Shown in pieces: positions 1-9,035 of a stretch of 64,000 bases of DNA. Each line of letters starts with the position of its first letter. Within the stretch, counting starts at the first letter, position 1. The DNA lies in contig NZ_VUME01000005.1 of assembly GCF_009696325.1 (NCBI RefSeq), positions 1 through 64,000 of the forward strand, given 5' to 3'. This DNA is from Collinsella sp. WCA1-178-WT-3 (M1). GTDB taxonomy: Bacteria; Actinomycetota; Coriobacteriia; Coriobacteriales; Coriobacteriaceae. The notes beneath the pieces were generated by a model that worked only from the letters and a program-made list of their open reading frames with translations, did no database searches and had not been told where the DNA came from. The position numbers and the translations under genes are program-made.

Positions 1-9
1 CCATACGGC

Positions 10-45
10 GAGGGCCGCGCCCCCGGTCCCCGGGGCGCGGCCCTC
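10..45. terminator. GC-rich hairpin, possible terminator
   Basis: GAGGGCCGCGCCCC (from 10) pairs with GGGGCGCGGCCCTC (to 45) around a short loop. It is followed by TTGCTT, a poor T-tract. The gene it would end lies outside the window. Confidence 0.45.
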
Positions 46-121
46 TTGCTTAAACTGCTCAATTTTTCGTGCTCACGGTGCTCATTTCCCAGTGATCACT
101 CGGACCACTTCTTAGTGAACA

Positions 122-508
122 TCAACATTCCAGAAGGCCGTCCAGCGGGGAAACACCTCGCGGGTCGTCTCCTCGCTCGTCAAGCCGTCGTGCCTCATCG
201 TTGACGAGGTGGGGAGATGTGTCTACGACAGGCCGTGCACCGACCTGTTCTTCGATGTCGTCGACAGGCGCTACGAGAAGGAGGGGCCGAACGCGATGGT
301 CCTTACGAGCAACATCGCCCCGAGCGGGTGGGATGAGTTCTTCACGGGCGACGACACGCTCCTCTGCGCCCTCGACAGGCTGTTCGACAAGGCGTCGGTG
401 TTCGTGATGCGGGGCCCGAGCTACCGCGGCAGGGGGCTTGACACCTACTCGGTGGAGGCCGTCCCCCAGGCGGTGAAGGTGAGGGGGATCCAGCCCGAGG
501 GGATGTAG
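122..508 (+). pseudogene. 5'-truncated IstB-type transposition helper ATPase
   Basis: The reading frame is open from 122, after an in-frame stop at 116-118, to the stop at 508. It reads as the C-terminal half of an IstB (IS21-family) ATP-binding helper protein. Visible features are a Walker B-like LIVDEVG followed by a conserved stretch with LFFDVVDRRYE, LTSN, a W-D-EFF motif, LDRLFD and the R-G-SYRGR end. The Walker A half is missing and no IstA partner is present. IstB proteins are about 250 residues and act with an IstA transposase, so this remnant cannot work alone. A GTG at 209 could start a 99-residue product, but the homology runs upstream of it, so a broken gene is the better reading. 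Confidence 0.75.
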
Positions 509-540
509 GAATGCGATAGGAAAGTCATAGATGCGGGCGT

Positions 541-600
541 GTTGGCTAAAATGGGTCGGCCGGGATTGGTCAATCTCGGCCGACTATATTTGGCTAAAAT
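541..600. repeat. Hairpin flanked by direct TGGCTAAAAT repeats, possible IS end
   Basis: Two identical 10-mers TGGCTAAAAT (543-552 and 591-600) flank an inverted repeat, GTCGGCCGGGAT / ATCTCGGCCGAC. It lies between the istB remnant and an orphan coding tail, where an insertion-sequence terminus would be expected. The partner end is not in the window, so the assignment is tentative. Confidence 0.4.
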
Positions 601-789
601 AATCCGACGCTAACAGCGAGGACGGCACGCGAGAAGCTCGCCACGATGCCGACCGACGCGGACATCGACTTCCTGTTCAGCGTCTACTCCGCCTCGCCGT
701 CGCGCGAGGACGGAGGGCCGGAGTGGGGAGACAGGGCCGTGTGGGAGGACCTCCACCACAGGGACCCGTACCCGTTCTGGCTGGATTAA
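598..789 (+). pseudogene. C-terminal fragment of an unrecognised protein
   Basis: The frame is open from just after a stop at 595-597 to TAA at 787-789, with coding-like composition. It could encode 63 residues ending in HRDPYPFWLD; the first ATG is at 646. I do not recognise the family. Its position right after the putative IS end suggests the tail of a gene interrupted by the insertion. A real small ORF starting at 646 (47 residues) is the alternative. Confidence 0.35.
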
Positions 790-901
790 TGGATGGAAAC
801 GGATGTTCTATCGGGACGCACATTTTGTCCTATAGGCCGGTGTCATTTCGCGAATTTTGTAGAGCGCAGGTATGCAACTACTCAGTTGCGTAGCCAGCAA
901 G

Positions 902-2773
902 TTAGATTCCAAGATACTTTTTCCAAAACTCGTCTGATGTGACGATTGGTCTGCTATTAGAGTAGGCTTCAGCGAGTTCTTTCTCACATTTCTTATATTG
1001 TTTAACATCGGCTTTGTAGCGCTTAAGGAGTTTGGCGTACTTCTCGGCGTCTTTTGTCCTTATGCATCCCATTCGGTTGTACCAGTCAATAACGATAAGG
1101 TACTTTTTCCCCCGGATTGCTCCGGCGGGATATTCCCAACCGTGTACAGGTATGACTGCAAATCCAGAACCATCTCCGGTTAGTATCCTCTGTTTATTAT
1201 CGGTAATAAAATCAATCAGTCTTTGCGAAATCGATCGTGGCTTGTCTCCCGCAATCAATTGTCTATCAATATCATCAATGGAAAAGCCTTCAATTCCAAT
1301 CTCGCGAGCTTGTCTCTCTAGCTCGCTGAAGGGAACCATTGCTTCCTTCTTCTTGTTTGCTTCCATGAACGTTTTCTCGGCAATTCCGATTTCGCTATAG
1401 AAATCGGGTCCTTTCATGAAGTCCTCGAATGCATCAAGAACTAAGCTGGCATTTTTATAGCCATACTTTTTGAGCTCGAGTCGAACGTTATTTTTTAATT
1501 CGTACATGAAATCAGAGTTTGCTCCGAATCCAGTGGTGAATTTGGCAATAAGCGTGTTCCTCGTTGTTTGGTAGCGCTCAACTGCCGCGTTGTATCTAAC
1601 ATGGAAACTTTCATGCCAGATGCAGATGCTGTTCATCGTCATAAAGGGTTTATTGCATCGAACGCCGTACTCTGCATCGTCACATCTAACAAAGTAGGGA
1701 AGTGGCAATCCGTTCTCTTCAATTGTGCTTATCGGTATACAGCAGTACCACCATGCCGCGTAACGGGCGTTGGTGTCTCGAATGTTTTTAGGGATTCTAA
1801 ACGTCTCGTTATAAACAATGTCTTCAAAACGGGATAGGTATAAGGGCTGTTTTGCGGGGGAGAAAGAGCCGAGGGGAGTCATATAGCCAGTGTCTTCCCA
1901 CTGTTGATCTGCAATGCCGTAATTAAGCATTGCGCCGCTAATCATCGCTTCGGAATAGTCTTTGTTCACTATCCTTAGCAGGTTATAAGTTCTCTTGATG
2001 CTCTCCGGAGATACGGCCACGTCGTCGTCCATAAGTAGAACGTGAGTTGCTTTCGGTTTCTGCTCCTTGGCAAGAATCATTCCGTAAGTGAAGCCGCCTG
2101 CGCCACCAACGTTCTGGTTTGGATGAATGTGGACGTGTTCGTTTTCCAAGGCTGATGAATCGAGCGTTCTGCCATTATCTATTACGTGCATATTAAAGTG
2201 GTCGGCGATTGGATCAGCGCTATCAAGAATCTCCGACTTTACTAAGTCGATATTTGATGTGATGTACTTCTCTTTCTTGAATGTCGTAGTCGCTAAGACA
2301 AGCTCAATTTCTTTTAGCGGTTGATCGGTCGAGACCGAGTAATAGCTGTTTTTAATTTGTACAGGACCCGTGGTGCGAATGATAAACCCGACCAGTATCG
2401 TATCTTTATTCGTCGTTAATTCGATATCTAGGGCGGTAAAGGAGTCGGATTTCTCTACGGTTCTTTTTGTTGCATCAAGAACAATCGGACTAGATGAGAA
2501 TCTATCAGAGGTCGTTTGTACTACCTCGCACGAAGCACCCTTAAGTTCGAGGTGCAAATAATACTTTTGCGCGTTTGTATAAGTATTGAGTTTATTAATC
2601 GAAAGCGCATTGAAATAAGTGCTGAAGTCATATTCGCCTTCTCCGTGGAGCTCCCAGGCATCACTATCGGGAAGAAAGACAACGGGTTCAGTTGAACGAC
2701 AATACAAAGAGGGATAATTGACCGCGCGTGCGTTGTGCTCCAAGAGTACATTCGCGAACTTCATCAGGGGCAT
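902..2773 (-). CDS. GlfT2-like galactofuranosyltransferase (GT2 family)
   Basis: This 623-residue protein resembles the mycobacterial bifunctional galactofuranosyltransferase GlfT2, which polymerises galactofuranose from UDP-Galf. An N-terminal beta-rich domain (about 1-165) precedes a GT-A domain. That domain has LATTTFKKEKY, then NVGGAGGFTYGM, the metal-binding DDD in LLMDDDVAV, an AAWWYCCIP segment, a second acidic pair in FVRCDDAEYG, and the catalytic-region WHESFH. The C-terminal part is helical and charged. GGAG lies 4 nt before the first ATG; a second in-frame ATG at 2764 is also possible. It is divergent from a paralogue at 2943 and shares a locus with UDP-galactopyranose mutase (11048), which makes the donor. 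AT content is somewhat higher than in the housekeeping part of the window, which would fit a horizontally variable glycan locus. Confidence 0.87.
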   Translation of the reverse strand: MPLMKFANVLLEHNARAVNYPSLYCRSTEPVVFLPDSDAWELHGEGEYDFSTYFNALSINKLNTYTNAQKYYLHLELKGASCEVVQTTSDRFSSSPIVLDATKRTVEKSDSFTALDIELTTNKDTILVGFIIRTTGPVQIKNSYYSVSTDQPLKEIELVLATTTFKKEKYITSNIDLVKSEILDSADPIADHFNMHVIDNGRTLDSSALENEHVHIHPNQNVGGAGGFTYGMILAKEQKPKATHVLLMDDDVAVSPESIKRTYNLLRIVNKDYSEAMISGAMLNYGIADQQWEDTGYMTPLGSFSPAKQPLYLSRFEDIVYNETFRIPKNIRDTNARYAAWWYCCIPISTIEENGLPLPYFVRCDDAEYGVRCNKPFMTMNSICIWHESFHVRYNAAVERYQTTRNTLIAKFTTGFGANSDFMYELKNNVRLELKKYGYKNASLVLDAFEDFMKGPDFYSEIGIAEKTFMEANKKKEAMVPFSELERQAREIGIEGFSIDDIDRQLIAGDKPRSISQRLIDFITDNKQRILTGDGSGFAVIPVHGWEYPAGAIRGKKYLIVIDWYNRMGCIRTKDAEKYAKLLKRYKADVKQYKKCEKELAEAYSNSRPIVTSDEFWKKYLGI

Positions 2774-2807
2774 TTAAATCTCCATTTCTTGTAAATAATC
2801 TTGATTC

Positions 2808-2836
2808 ATTATATAGACATACGCGATGTTTCACAT
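2808..2836 (-). promoter_or_regulatory. Candidate promoter for the minus-strand GlfT2-like gene
   Basis: On the minus strand a perfect TATAAT (2813-2808) lies 35 bp upstream of the ATG at 2773. The -35 region at the 17-bp position is ATGTGA, a weak match, so an activator may be needed. Confidence 0.45.
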
Positions 2837-2942
2837 TATCCATAAGGTGTTGAAGATGCCTGCAGAAGTGTGCGACTTACAGTCAATTTAGGCGATAATG
2901 TGATTGCTTGTATCTTCTTGAAGGTAAGTATGGGAGTTTATT

Positions 2943-4787
2943 TTGAAACTTAATTATAAGTTAGCCAACATAGTGCGCTGCGTTGATGACCACGCGATTT
3001 CCCACTCGGAGCTCTATTATCGGGTTGAACGCGGCGGCATTGTGCGCACCCTTCCGGGGGGCTGCTTGCAGATAGATGGAACCGTTGACTTTATGACGTA
3101 TGTCAACGGATTGTCCGCTTTGAAATGGAGACAATACGCGCAGCTCGATGAGGTCTGTCTGAATTTGGTTCTTGATGGATCGGGACTTGTGCGTATTTAT
3201 GGCGTAGAACATGGGTCACTCGATCCAGTACAAATTAAACAGGCCCCTTTTTCTACTGAGAATGGACCGAGTTCGTTGGCCATTAGTGTCTGTTTGGAGA
3301 ATTTTGACCTTATTGGGTTCTCTGTATCCTCCGTGGAATCGACTACCGCGACTTTGGTTAAGGGCTGTTATACCGCAACCGTGGATGAGGACGAGGTAAA
3401 TCGTGTTGACCTCGCTTTGTCTACGACAACGTTTAAAAATGAGAAATATATCATTCCCAACATCGATCTCGTTAAAACCGGCATCTCAAAAGAGGACGGC
3501 CCAATCCACGACCACTTCCACATGTTTGTTGTCGATAATGGGCAGACCCTCGATTCCGCGGCACTATCTGACAAGTTGGTTACCGTGCTCCCGAATCCCA
3601 ACACGGGTGGCTCAGGAGGTTTTTCGCGCGGAATGATGGCAGCCACTGAAACTCCTGGTCAGTTCACCCATATCATTTTGATGGACGATGATGTTTCCAT
3701 CATGCCCGAGAGTTTGATTCGTACGTTCAATCTCCTCTCTCTTGCTAAAGGCAAATATAAGGATGCCTTTATTAACGGTGCCATGCTTTCGATGGAAGAT
3801 CCCACCCGCCAGTTCGAGGATGTTTCATATGTGGCTTCTTCTGGCGCCTATCGTCGCGTAAAAGAGGATCTGAATGTTGGCAAGCTGGCCGATATCCTCG
3901 AAAACGAACGTACAAACGTCGAGGTTGACCAGGCTTACGGAGCCTGGTGGTATAGCTGCATTCCGGTGAAGGCTATCGAAAAGAACGGCCTTCCCATGCC
4001 TTTCTTTATTCGCTGCGACGACGTTGAGTTTGGCATGCGCAATAAGCCTGTCTACATGACCATGAATTGCATTTGCGTGTGGCATGCAAGCTTTGAGGGG
4101 CGTTTCCGCGCTTCGGTTGATTGCTACCAGTACTTCCGTAACTTCTTTGCCATGATTGCTCTCGATGATTGTGCTGATGAGAAGATGTTTGTCCTTCGTA
4201 TTCAGCGAGGGGTACGTCAGAACTTGCGCGATATGGACTATCAGGCTGCCGAGTTTATTCTCGATGGCTTTGAGGATTATCTGCGTGGCCCTGAGTATCT
4301 CCAGAAGCTTGATGGCGCCGACACGATGATCGGCAAGGGTAAGTTAAACGAAAAGCTGATTCCTGTTTCCGAAATGGATCCAGAGCTTCTTCGCAAGGCC
4401 GGGGTTACGGAGCAAGTGCTCGCTAATGTTAATCTGGAATTCCATCCTTCGAAGTTTATGAAGTATTGGAGATCTATTCCTTACGACAAGCATTATCTTC
4501 CCGATGCGCTGCTGCGCGGGAAAGCTGGCTATGTAGTAAAGAACGGCAGCTGTACGCTTGAGGGCAACTCGACGCGCTGCAAGACGCTGGTCTTTCTTGA
4601 TCCGACCCGCGAGAAGGGATCGGTTCGCACGATGGACCGAGCGCGGTTCAAGAGTATTCGCCGTCGAGAGCACGAACTGATGGCACGCTATCGCAAAGAA
4701 GGCAAGAGCGTCAGGAGGACATGGAAAGATGCCATGCCGTACATGACTTCACGAGAGTTCTGGGAAGAGTACTTGGGACTTAAATAA
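2943..4787 (+). CDS. GlfT2-like galactofuranosyltransferase, second paralogue
   Basis: This 614-residue paralogue of the divergent gene at 902-2773 has the same architecture: an N-terminal beta domain, ALSTTTFKNEKY, NPNTGGSGGFSRGM, ILMDDDVSI, AWWYSCIP, FIRCDDVEFG and a WHASF motif. Both proteins end in a similar segment with a (S/T)REFWEEYLG-like finish. It starts at TTG, 6 nt after GGGAG. GlfT2-type enzymes add galactofuranose residues in alternating linkage. Two diverged copies suggest that the two enzymes make different linkages or act in sequence on one chain; this is inferred, not shown. A perfect bidirectional terminator directly follows. Confidence 0.87.
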   Translation: MKLNYKLANIVRCVDDHAISHSELYYRVERGGIVRTLPGGCLQIDGTVDFMTYVNGLSALKWRQYAQLDEVCLNLVLDGSGLVRIYGVEHGSLDPVQIKQAPFSTENGPSSLAISVCLENFDLIGFSVSSVESTTATLVKGCYTATVDEDEVNRVDLALSTTTFKNEKYIIPNIDLVKTGISKEDGPIHDHFHMFVVDNGQTLDSAALSDKLVTVLPNPNTGGSGGFSRGMMAATETPGQFTHIILMDDDVSIMPESLIRTFNLLSLAKGKYKDAFINGAMLSMEDPTRQFEDVSYVASSGAYRRVKEDLNVGKLADILENERTNVEVDQAYGAWWYSCIPVKAIEKNGLPMPFFIRCDDVEFGMRNKPVYMTMNCICVWHASFEGRFRASVDCYQYFRNFFAMIALDDCADEKMFVLRIQRGVRQNLRDMDYQAAEFILDGFEDYLRGPEYLQKLDGADTMIGKGKLNEKLIPVSEMDPELLRKAGVTEQVLANVNLEFHPSKFMKYWRSIPYDKHYLPDALLRGKAGYVVKNGSCTLEGNSTRCKTLVFLDPTREKGSVRTMDRARFKSIRRREHELMARYRKEGKSVRRTWKDAMPYMTSREFWEEYLGLK

Positions 4788-4823
4788 GAAGAGGCCCGGA
4801 CTGAGTCCGGGCCTCTTCTTATT
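4783..4823. terminator. Bidirectional terminator between convergent genes
   Basis: Perfect 18-bp inverted repeat: AATAAGAAGAGGCCCGGA, loop CTGAG, and its complement. A-rich and T-rich ends on either side let it serve both the plus-strand galactofuranosyltransferase and the minus-strand acyltransferase. Confidence 0.9.
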
Positions 4824-4831
4824 TATCAATC

Positions 4832-5911
4832 TTAGAATTCCAGCCGGTGTTGCCTGATTTTTGACTGAATGGGTCCAACTATCAGTGTGTCGACGAGCGA
4901 TGCGATCACTAGCGCCAATCCGTATGCTAGCGTCGTTGCGATCAGCCAAGTGAGTAATCTGAGCGGCCATTCTAGCGTTGCATATCCACCATTCAAAGTG
5001 GTGATATAGACAATATTGATGGCGAATTCAATCGTTGTGTACTGAAGGAGATAGATTGAGTAAGACCTTTTCGCAGTCCATTCAATGGCTTTAGATAATA
5101 CATCCGAAGAGATTTTAAGCCTGTCTATAGCAATAAATATGGCAACAGTTGTAATCATCCAGTTATAACTTGGATCTGCTCGTTCGAATCTGAAATACGC
5201 GCTAATAATGTCTAGGATAAAGAACAGAATGCCGGCAACCTTAATTAAACGAACTTCTCTTGTGCTCAGTAACGGGCTGACGCGTTTAATGAAATATCCC
5301 ATACAAAAGAACGTGAAATACGTTCCTCCGAGTAGTGACATGGGTATAAAGTGCTGCAGCATGCTGACGGCAGCCGTAAAGGTTGTGTGTTGAGAGTTAA
5401 TGAGCAGGGACTTTGCAACGCATGATAGCCCGCCCCACGCATAGATTCCTAGGGTTACGAAAAAGGCTATTTTGCAGGTACGATCATCGAGCGCATCAAA
5501 CATTTTCGAAAGTATCGGTGCCACCAAAATGCATGGTATGAGTGCAGGGATGAACCACCAACCGCTTTGAACCAAGTCGCTTGCATATCGTATATAGTTC
5601 ATATCCTGAATTGAACCCATGGCAATTTTGTATGCATACAAGAGTCCGCTGTATACAAAGATGGGCAGCAATAGGGACAGGGCTTTTCCGAAGAGGAAGT
5701 CTATGTAGCTTTTCTTAAGCGGTTTCAGCGCAAAATATCCCGACAGGCAGAAGAAGATTGGGTCACAGATAATGGCGGCAATACCTACTATCAGACTGAC
5801 ATCGATGTTTCGAAAGCGGCCCAGTTGCGGTGCGATGTGAACAACAACAACCAAAAACATCGATAGGGTTCTTAGAAGATCCCAGTTTGCAAGACGCTTA
5901 TTTATGCTCAT
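4832..5911 (-). CDS. Membrane acyltransferase, acyltransferase-3 (OafA/WecH-like) family
   Basis: This is a 359-residue polytopic membrane protein with about ten hydrophobic segments. The N-terminal NWDLLRTLSMFLVVVVHIAP carries the R and H of the acyltransferase_3 family, and DPIFFCLSGYF is the usual second motif. Such proteins O-acetylate or O-succinylate surface sugars in the membrane. I chose the ATG at 5911 (MSINKR), because residues upstream of it lie within the preceding gene. Start and stop overlap by 14 bp with the glycosyltransferase at 5898, which implies translational coupling. In this locus it probably decorates the galactofuranose-containing glycan; the acyl donor and target sugar cannot be read from sequence. 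Confidence 0.85.
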   Translation of the reverse strand: MSINKRLANWDLLRTLSMFLVVVVHIAPQLGRFRNIDVSLIVGIAAIICDPIFFCLSGYFALKPLKKSYIDFLFGKALSLLLPIFVYSGLLYAYKIAMGSIQDMNYIRYASDLVQSGWWFIPALIPCILVAPILSKMFDALDDRTCKIAFFVTLGIYAWGGLSCVAKSLLINSQHTTFTAAVSMLQHFIPMSLLGGTYFTFFCMGYFIKRVSPLLSTREVRLIKVAGILFFILDIISAYFRFERADPSYNWMITTVAIFIAIDRLKISSDVLSKAIEWTAKRSYSIYLLQYTTIEFAINIVYITTLNGGYATLEWPLRLLTWLIATTLAYGLALVIASLVDTLIVGPIQSKIRQHRLEF

Positions 5912-6854
5912 TGAATCTACTCGCCTTTTGACTGTGCGTTTTATATACTTGCAGTTCCCATTGCTTTCTTTCGACCTTTGCAACCGAGTCGAGGATAAGT
6001 CCCGTTGCCAGGCTCAGCCCGCATAGGAACATGAACGAGACGGCGAGAATAGCAGTGGGGAAGCGGGCCACAAGGCCGGTCTGGAAGTACTCTGCAACAA
6101 TTGGCATACCAAGGGCAAGGCCAATAATGGCAAAGATAAGGGCAATAAGGCTAAAGAACTTGAGCGGACGATAGTCTTTAAAGAGCGTACCAATCATTGC
6201 GATGACCTTGATGCCGTCGCTGACAGTATTGAGTTTTGATTCAGAGCCCTCAGGTCGATCGCGATACTCCACCGGCACGTCTTTAATACGCCAGCGGTGA
6301 TCGACGGCATGGATGGAGAGCTCGGTTTCAATCTGGAAGCCCTCACTCAAAACGGGGAAGGTCTTGACGAAAGGCTTGCTCATGGCTCGGTAGCCGGTCA
6401 TGACGTCATCAAAGCTGTAGCCGTAAATCCACTTGATCATAGCGCGAACAAGATTGTTGCCAAACCCGTGAAAGGCCCTCTTGTTCTCTTCGGCATAGGT
6501 GCCGTTTGACAGGCGATCGCCAACGGTCATGTCCGCTTCGCCGTTAAGGATGGGCTCGCAGAGCGACTTGGCGGCTTCGGCAGGGTATGTATCGTCGCCG
6601 TCGACCATCAAGTAGCATTCAGCATCGATATCGCGAAACATCTGGCGGCACACGTTGCCTTTGCCCTGTCTGGGCTCCTGGCGCACCGTGGCCCCGTGCT
6701 GTTTAGCGACTTGTGAAGTGTCATCGGACGAGTTGTTGTCGTAAACGTAGACAATTGCACCTGGCAGCTCTCGACAAAAATCGTCGACAACTTTGCCAAT
6801 CGTCAGCGCTTCGTTGTAGCAGGGGATAATGACGGCGATATTCGAGTAGTCCAT
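5898..6854 (-). CDS. Polyprenyl-phosphate glycosyltransferase (DPM1/GtrB-like GT2)
   Basis: This 318-residue protein has an N-terminal GT-A domain: VIIPCYNEALTIGKVV, YDNNSSDDT, then the DxD-type motif in MVDGDDTYPA. Two hydrophobic C-terminal segments (about 230-290) follow, the layout of dolichyl-phosphate-mannose synthase and of GtrB. Such enzymes move a sugar from a nucleotide donor to undecaprenyl phosphate for use on the outer face of the membrane. It overlaps the downstream acyltransferase gene. Which sugar is transferred cannot be told from the sequence. Confidence 0.85.
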   Translation of the reverse strand: MDYSNIAVIIPCYNEALTIGKVVDDFCRELPGAIVYVYDNNSSDDTSQVAKQHGATVRQEPRQGKGNVCRQMFRDIDAECYLMVDGDDTYPAEAAKSLCEPILNGEADMTVGDRLSNGTYAEENKRAFHGFGNNLVRAMIKWIYGYSFDDVMTGYRAMSKPFVKTFPVLSEGFQIETELSIHAVDHRWRIKDVPVEYRDRPEGSESKLNTVSDGIKVIAMIGTLFKDYRPLKFFSLIALIFAIIGLALGMPIVAEYFQTGLVARFPTAILAVSFMFLCGLSLATGLILDSVAKVERKQWELQVYKTHSQKASRFNEHK

Positions 6855-6949
6855 GTGGGGCCTTTCTTACGACTTAACTGGTCAAAAGTATACCTATCGA
6901 CCGCCCTCACGGTTAGATATGGGTTAGTTCTCCAGATTTGTTACGGTGG

Positions 6950-6977
6950 GTTATCGGCAACGTGGGAGGGCTATACT
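6950..6977 (+). promoter_or_regulatory. Candidate promoter for the ABC glycan exporter
   Basis: TATACT at 6972-6977 lies 38 bp before the GTG start at 7015. No clear -35 hexamer is visible; GGTTAT/GTTATC are the nearest. This is the only strong -10 in the intergenic space. Confidence 0.4.
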
Positions 6978-7014
6978 TTCCACTGTTATGTTATACGAGA
7001 CAAGGAGTTGGTCC

Positions 7015-7860
7015 GTGGCTGACAACGTAGAGAGTCAGAAAGCGGTGGCTAAACCGGCCTCTCACGCTAAAAATGATTTTGAAAAGGACAAGTTCATTCT
7101 TAAGCAGCTTGTCACCAAAGATTTTAAAATCAAATATCGTCGCAGCGTTTTGGGCGTGGCATGGTCCGTCCTTAATCCTCTGTTGATGATGGTTGTTATG
7201 TCGATTGTGTTCTCGACAATCTTCGCGCAGGGTCGCAATGGTTCTATTACGCCCGAAATGTATCCGCTTTACTTGATTGTCGGTAACGTGTCTTTCTCTG
7301 TCATGTCCGAGTCGACGAACCAAGCGCTTATGTCCATCATTTGGGCTTCCTCGCTGCTTAAGAAGGTCAAAGTGCATCGTTGGGTGTTCCCGGTGCAGAA
7401 GGTGTTGTTCTCGCTTGTCAACTTTTCCTTCTCTTTGGTTGCCGTCGCCCTTGTTATGCTCTTTTTCCGCGTGGCTCCTACTTGGCATTTAATTCTTCTG
7501 CCGGTTTGCCTGCTGCTGCTCATGTGCTTCTGTATGGGTTTGGGCATGATGCTGTCAGCATTGGCGGTCTTCTTCCGTGACGTTATGCATCTGTGGAGCG
7601 TTGTTATTACTGCTTGGATGTATTTGACGCCGATTTTCTGGACGACAGACTTTATCAGCCAAATGGCACGTTGGATCCAGGTCCTTGTGGTTGTGAACCC
7701 CATGTACAACTACCTTCAGTTTATGCGTGATATCTTCCTGTTTAATACCGTGCCTTCTGCGCTTACCTTTGGGCTGTGTGTTGTTTGGGCTGTTCTTGCT
7801 CTTGCTATTGGCTACACCGTGTTTCATAAGACCGAGCACAAGTTCATTCTCTACATCTAA
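7015..7860 (+). CDS. ABC-2 type polysaccharide exporter permease (Wzm-like)
   Basis: This 281-residue ABC-2 membrane protein has six hydrophobic segments and the family stretch KIKYRRSVLGVAWSVLNPLL near the N-terminus. Wzm/TagG-type permeases move lipid-linked glycans across the cytoplasmic membrane with an ATPase partner. The start is GTG at 7015, 7 nt after AAGGAG at 7002-7007; an upstream in-frame ATG at 6946 has no such site. The ATPase gene follows after 12 bp. Together with galactofuranosyltransferases and UDP-Galf supply, this points to an ABC-dependent (not Wzy-dependent) glycan. Confidence 0.9.
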   Translation: MADNVESQKAVAKPASHAKNDFEKDKFILKQLVTKDFKIKYRRSVLGVAWSVLNPLLMMVVMSIVFSTIFAQGRNGSITPEMYPLYLIVGNVSFSVMSESTNQALMSIIWASSLLKKVKVHRWVFPVQKVLFSLVNFSFSLVAVALVMLFFRVAPTWHLILLPVCLLLLMCFCMGLGMMLSALAVFFRDVMHLWSVVITAWMYLTPIFWTTDFISQMARWIQVLVVVNPMYNYLQFMRDIFLFNTVPSALTFGLCVVWAVLALAIGYTVFHKTEHKFILYI

Positions 7861-7872
7861 GGAGTGCTGTTC

Positions 7873-8640
7873 ATGACTGAATCTGCTATTGATTACAGCA
7901 AGCAGCCCCTTGCTGTTGAGGTCAAAGACGTCACCATGATCTTTAACATGGCGTCTGAGTCGCTTACAAACCTCAAGGAGTACTTTATTAAGCTCGCAAA
8001 GCACGAGCTGTTCTTTGAGGAATTCCGTGCGCTTAAGCACATTTCGTTTGATGTGCATCGCGGCGAGGTCGTTGGCCTTGTTGGTACTAACGGTTCCGGC
8101 AAGTCTACGATGCTCAAGATTATCGCTGGCGTTTTGGAGCCCAGCGAAGGCGAGGTTAAGGTTCACGGCAATATTGCACCGCTGATTGAGCTTGGTGCCG
8201 GCTTTGACCCGGAACTTACCGCGCGTGAGAATATCTATCTGAACGGTGCGCTGCTTGGCTATACCAAGGAGTTTATCGACGCTAGTTTTGACGAGATCAT
8301 CGAGTTCGCTGAGCTTAAAGACTTCGTTGACATGCCCTTGAAGAACTTCTCTTCGGGTATGGTCGCACGCATTGCCTTTGCTATCGCTACGATTACCGAG
8401 CCCGATATCCTCATCGTCGATGAGACGCTTTCTGTTGGCGACGTCTTTTTCCAGCAGAAGTGCGAGCGCCGCATTCAGCACTTTATCGAGAGTGGCGACG
8501 TCACGGTCTTGTTCGTTTCTCACTCCATGGAGCAGGTTGAGCGTATTTGCCAACGTGCTGTTTGGATCGAAAAGGGCGATCTACGTATGGATGGCCTCGT
8601 GGATGAGGTCTGCAAGGCATACCACGACCAGTTTAAGTAG
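7873..8640 (+). CDS. ABC polysaccharide exporter ATP-binding protein (Wzt/TagH-like)
   Basis: This 255-residue ATPase has Walker A GTNGSGKST, an NFSSGMVARIAFA signature, Walker B ILIVDETLSVGD and the switch His in LFVSHSMEQ. The 50-residue segment before the first strand, containing NLKEYFIKLAKHE, is typical of the glycan-exporter subfamily. At 255 residues it lacks the C-terminal carbohydrate-binding domain of long Wzt proteins, so export is probably not tied to a chain-terminating sugar mark. The start is ATG 7873, with AAGGAG 8 nt upstream; a GTG at 7864 overlaps that ribosome binding site. Confidence 0.92.
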   Translation: MTESAIDYSKQPLAVEVKDVTMIFNMASESLTNLKEYFIKLAKHELFFEEFRALKHISFDVHRGEVVGLVGTNGSGKSTMLKIIAGVLEPSEGEVKVHGNIAPLIELGAGFDPELTARENIYLNGALLGYTKEFIDASFDEIIEFAELKDFVDMPLKNFSSGMVARIAFAIATITEPDILIVDETLSVGDVFFQQKCERRIQHFIESGDVTVLFVSHSMEQVERICQRAVWIEKGDLRMDGLVDEVCKAYHDQFK

Positions 8641-8694
8641 GTTATAATTTATGCGTTGTGCAAACACGCTTTTGGCGTATTTGCATGACTCTAT

Positions 8695-8771
8695 GCTCCA
8701 TTAGCTCAGTTGGATAGAGCAGGGGACTTCTAATCCCAAGGTCGACGGTTCGAATCCGCCATGGAGCACCA
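8695..8771 (+). tRNA. tRNA-Arg (anticodon TCT)
   Basis: A complete cloverleaf: acceptor GCTCCAT/ATGGAGC, D-arm GCTC...GAGC, anticodon loop CTTCTAA with TCT at 8729-8731, T-loop TTCGAAT, and an encoded CCA end (8769-8771). TCT reads AGA codons. Confidence 0.96.
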
Positions 8772-8783
8772 AAAGAGTTTTTG

Positions 8784-8815
8784 AAGACCCGGTTATCATG
8801 CCGGGTCTTTGCTTT
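8784..8815 (+). terminator. Terminator after tRNA-Arg
   Basis: AAGACCCGG / CCGGGTCTT stem with an 8-nt loop, followed by TTTGCTTT. Confidence 0.85.
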
Positions 8816-9035
8816 ATAAGCGTTCAGCCATGACATTGTTTAACGTGGGCTGTAAGGCATGGGGATGACTTGCAGCCTTATTTCGATAATGGTTGCATGC
8901 TTGGTTACGGGGCTTATAGGATAATAAGCGTGTCCGCTTCCTTTTCGGTACCCCTTGCCATGGCGGTCGTCGCCGTTGAGGATGCCGCCTTGATCTTGTT
9001 CCTCTTAAACATGTGATGGGGAGATAATCCGCTGC
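8816..9035. other. Intergenic stretch without a recognised gene
   Basis: About 220 bp between the tRNA terminator and the end of the minus-strand licC-licA fusion. I see no convincing ORF, RNA or repeat here. Confidence 0.5.

Noticed and set aside
8643-8648. TATAAT as a promoter for tRNA-Arg(TCT)
   Set aside because: The hexamer is perfect, but no -35 box is found at a proper distance and it lies about 47 bp from the tRNA. Not listed as a feature.
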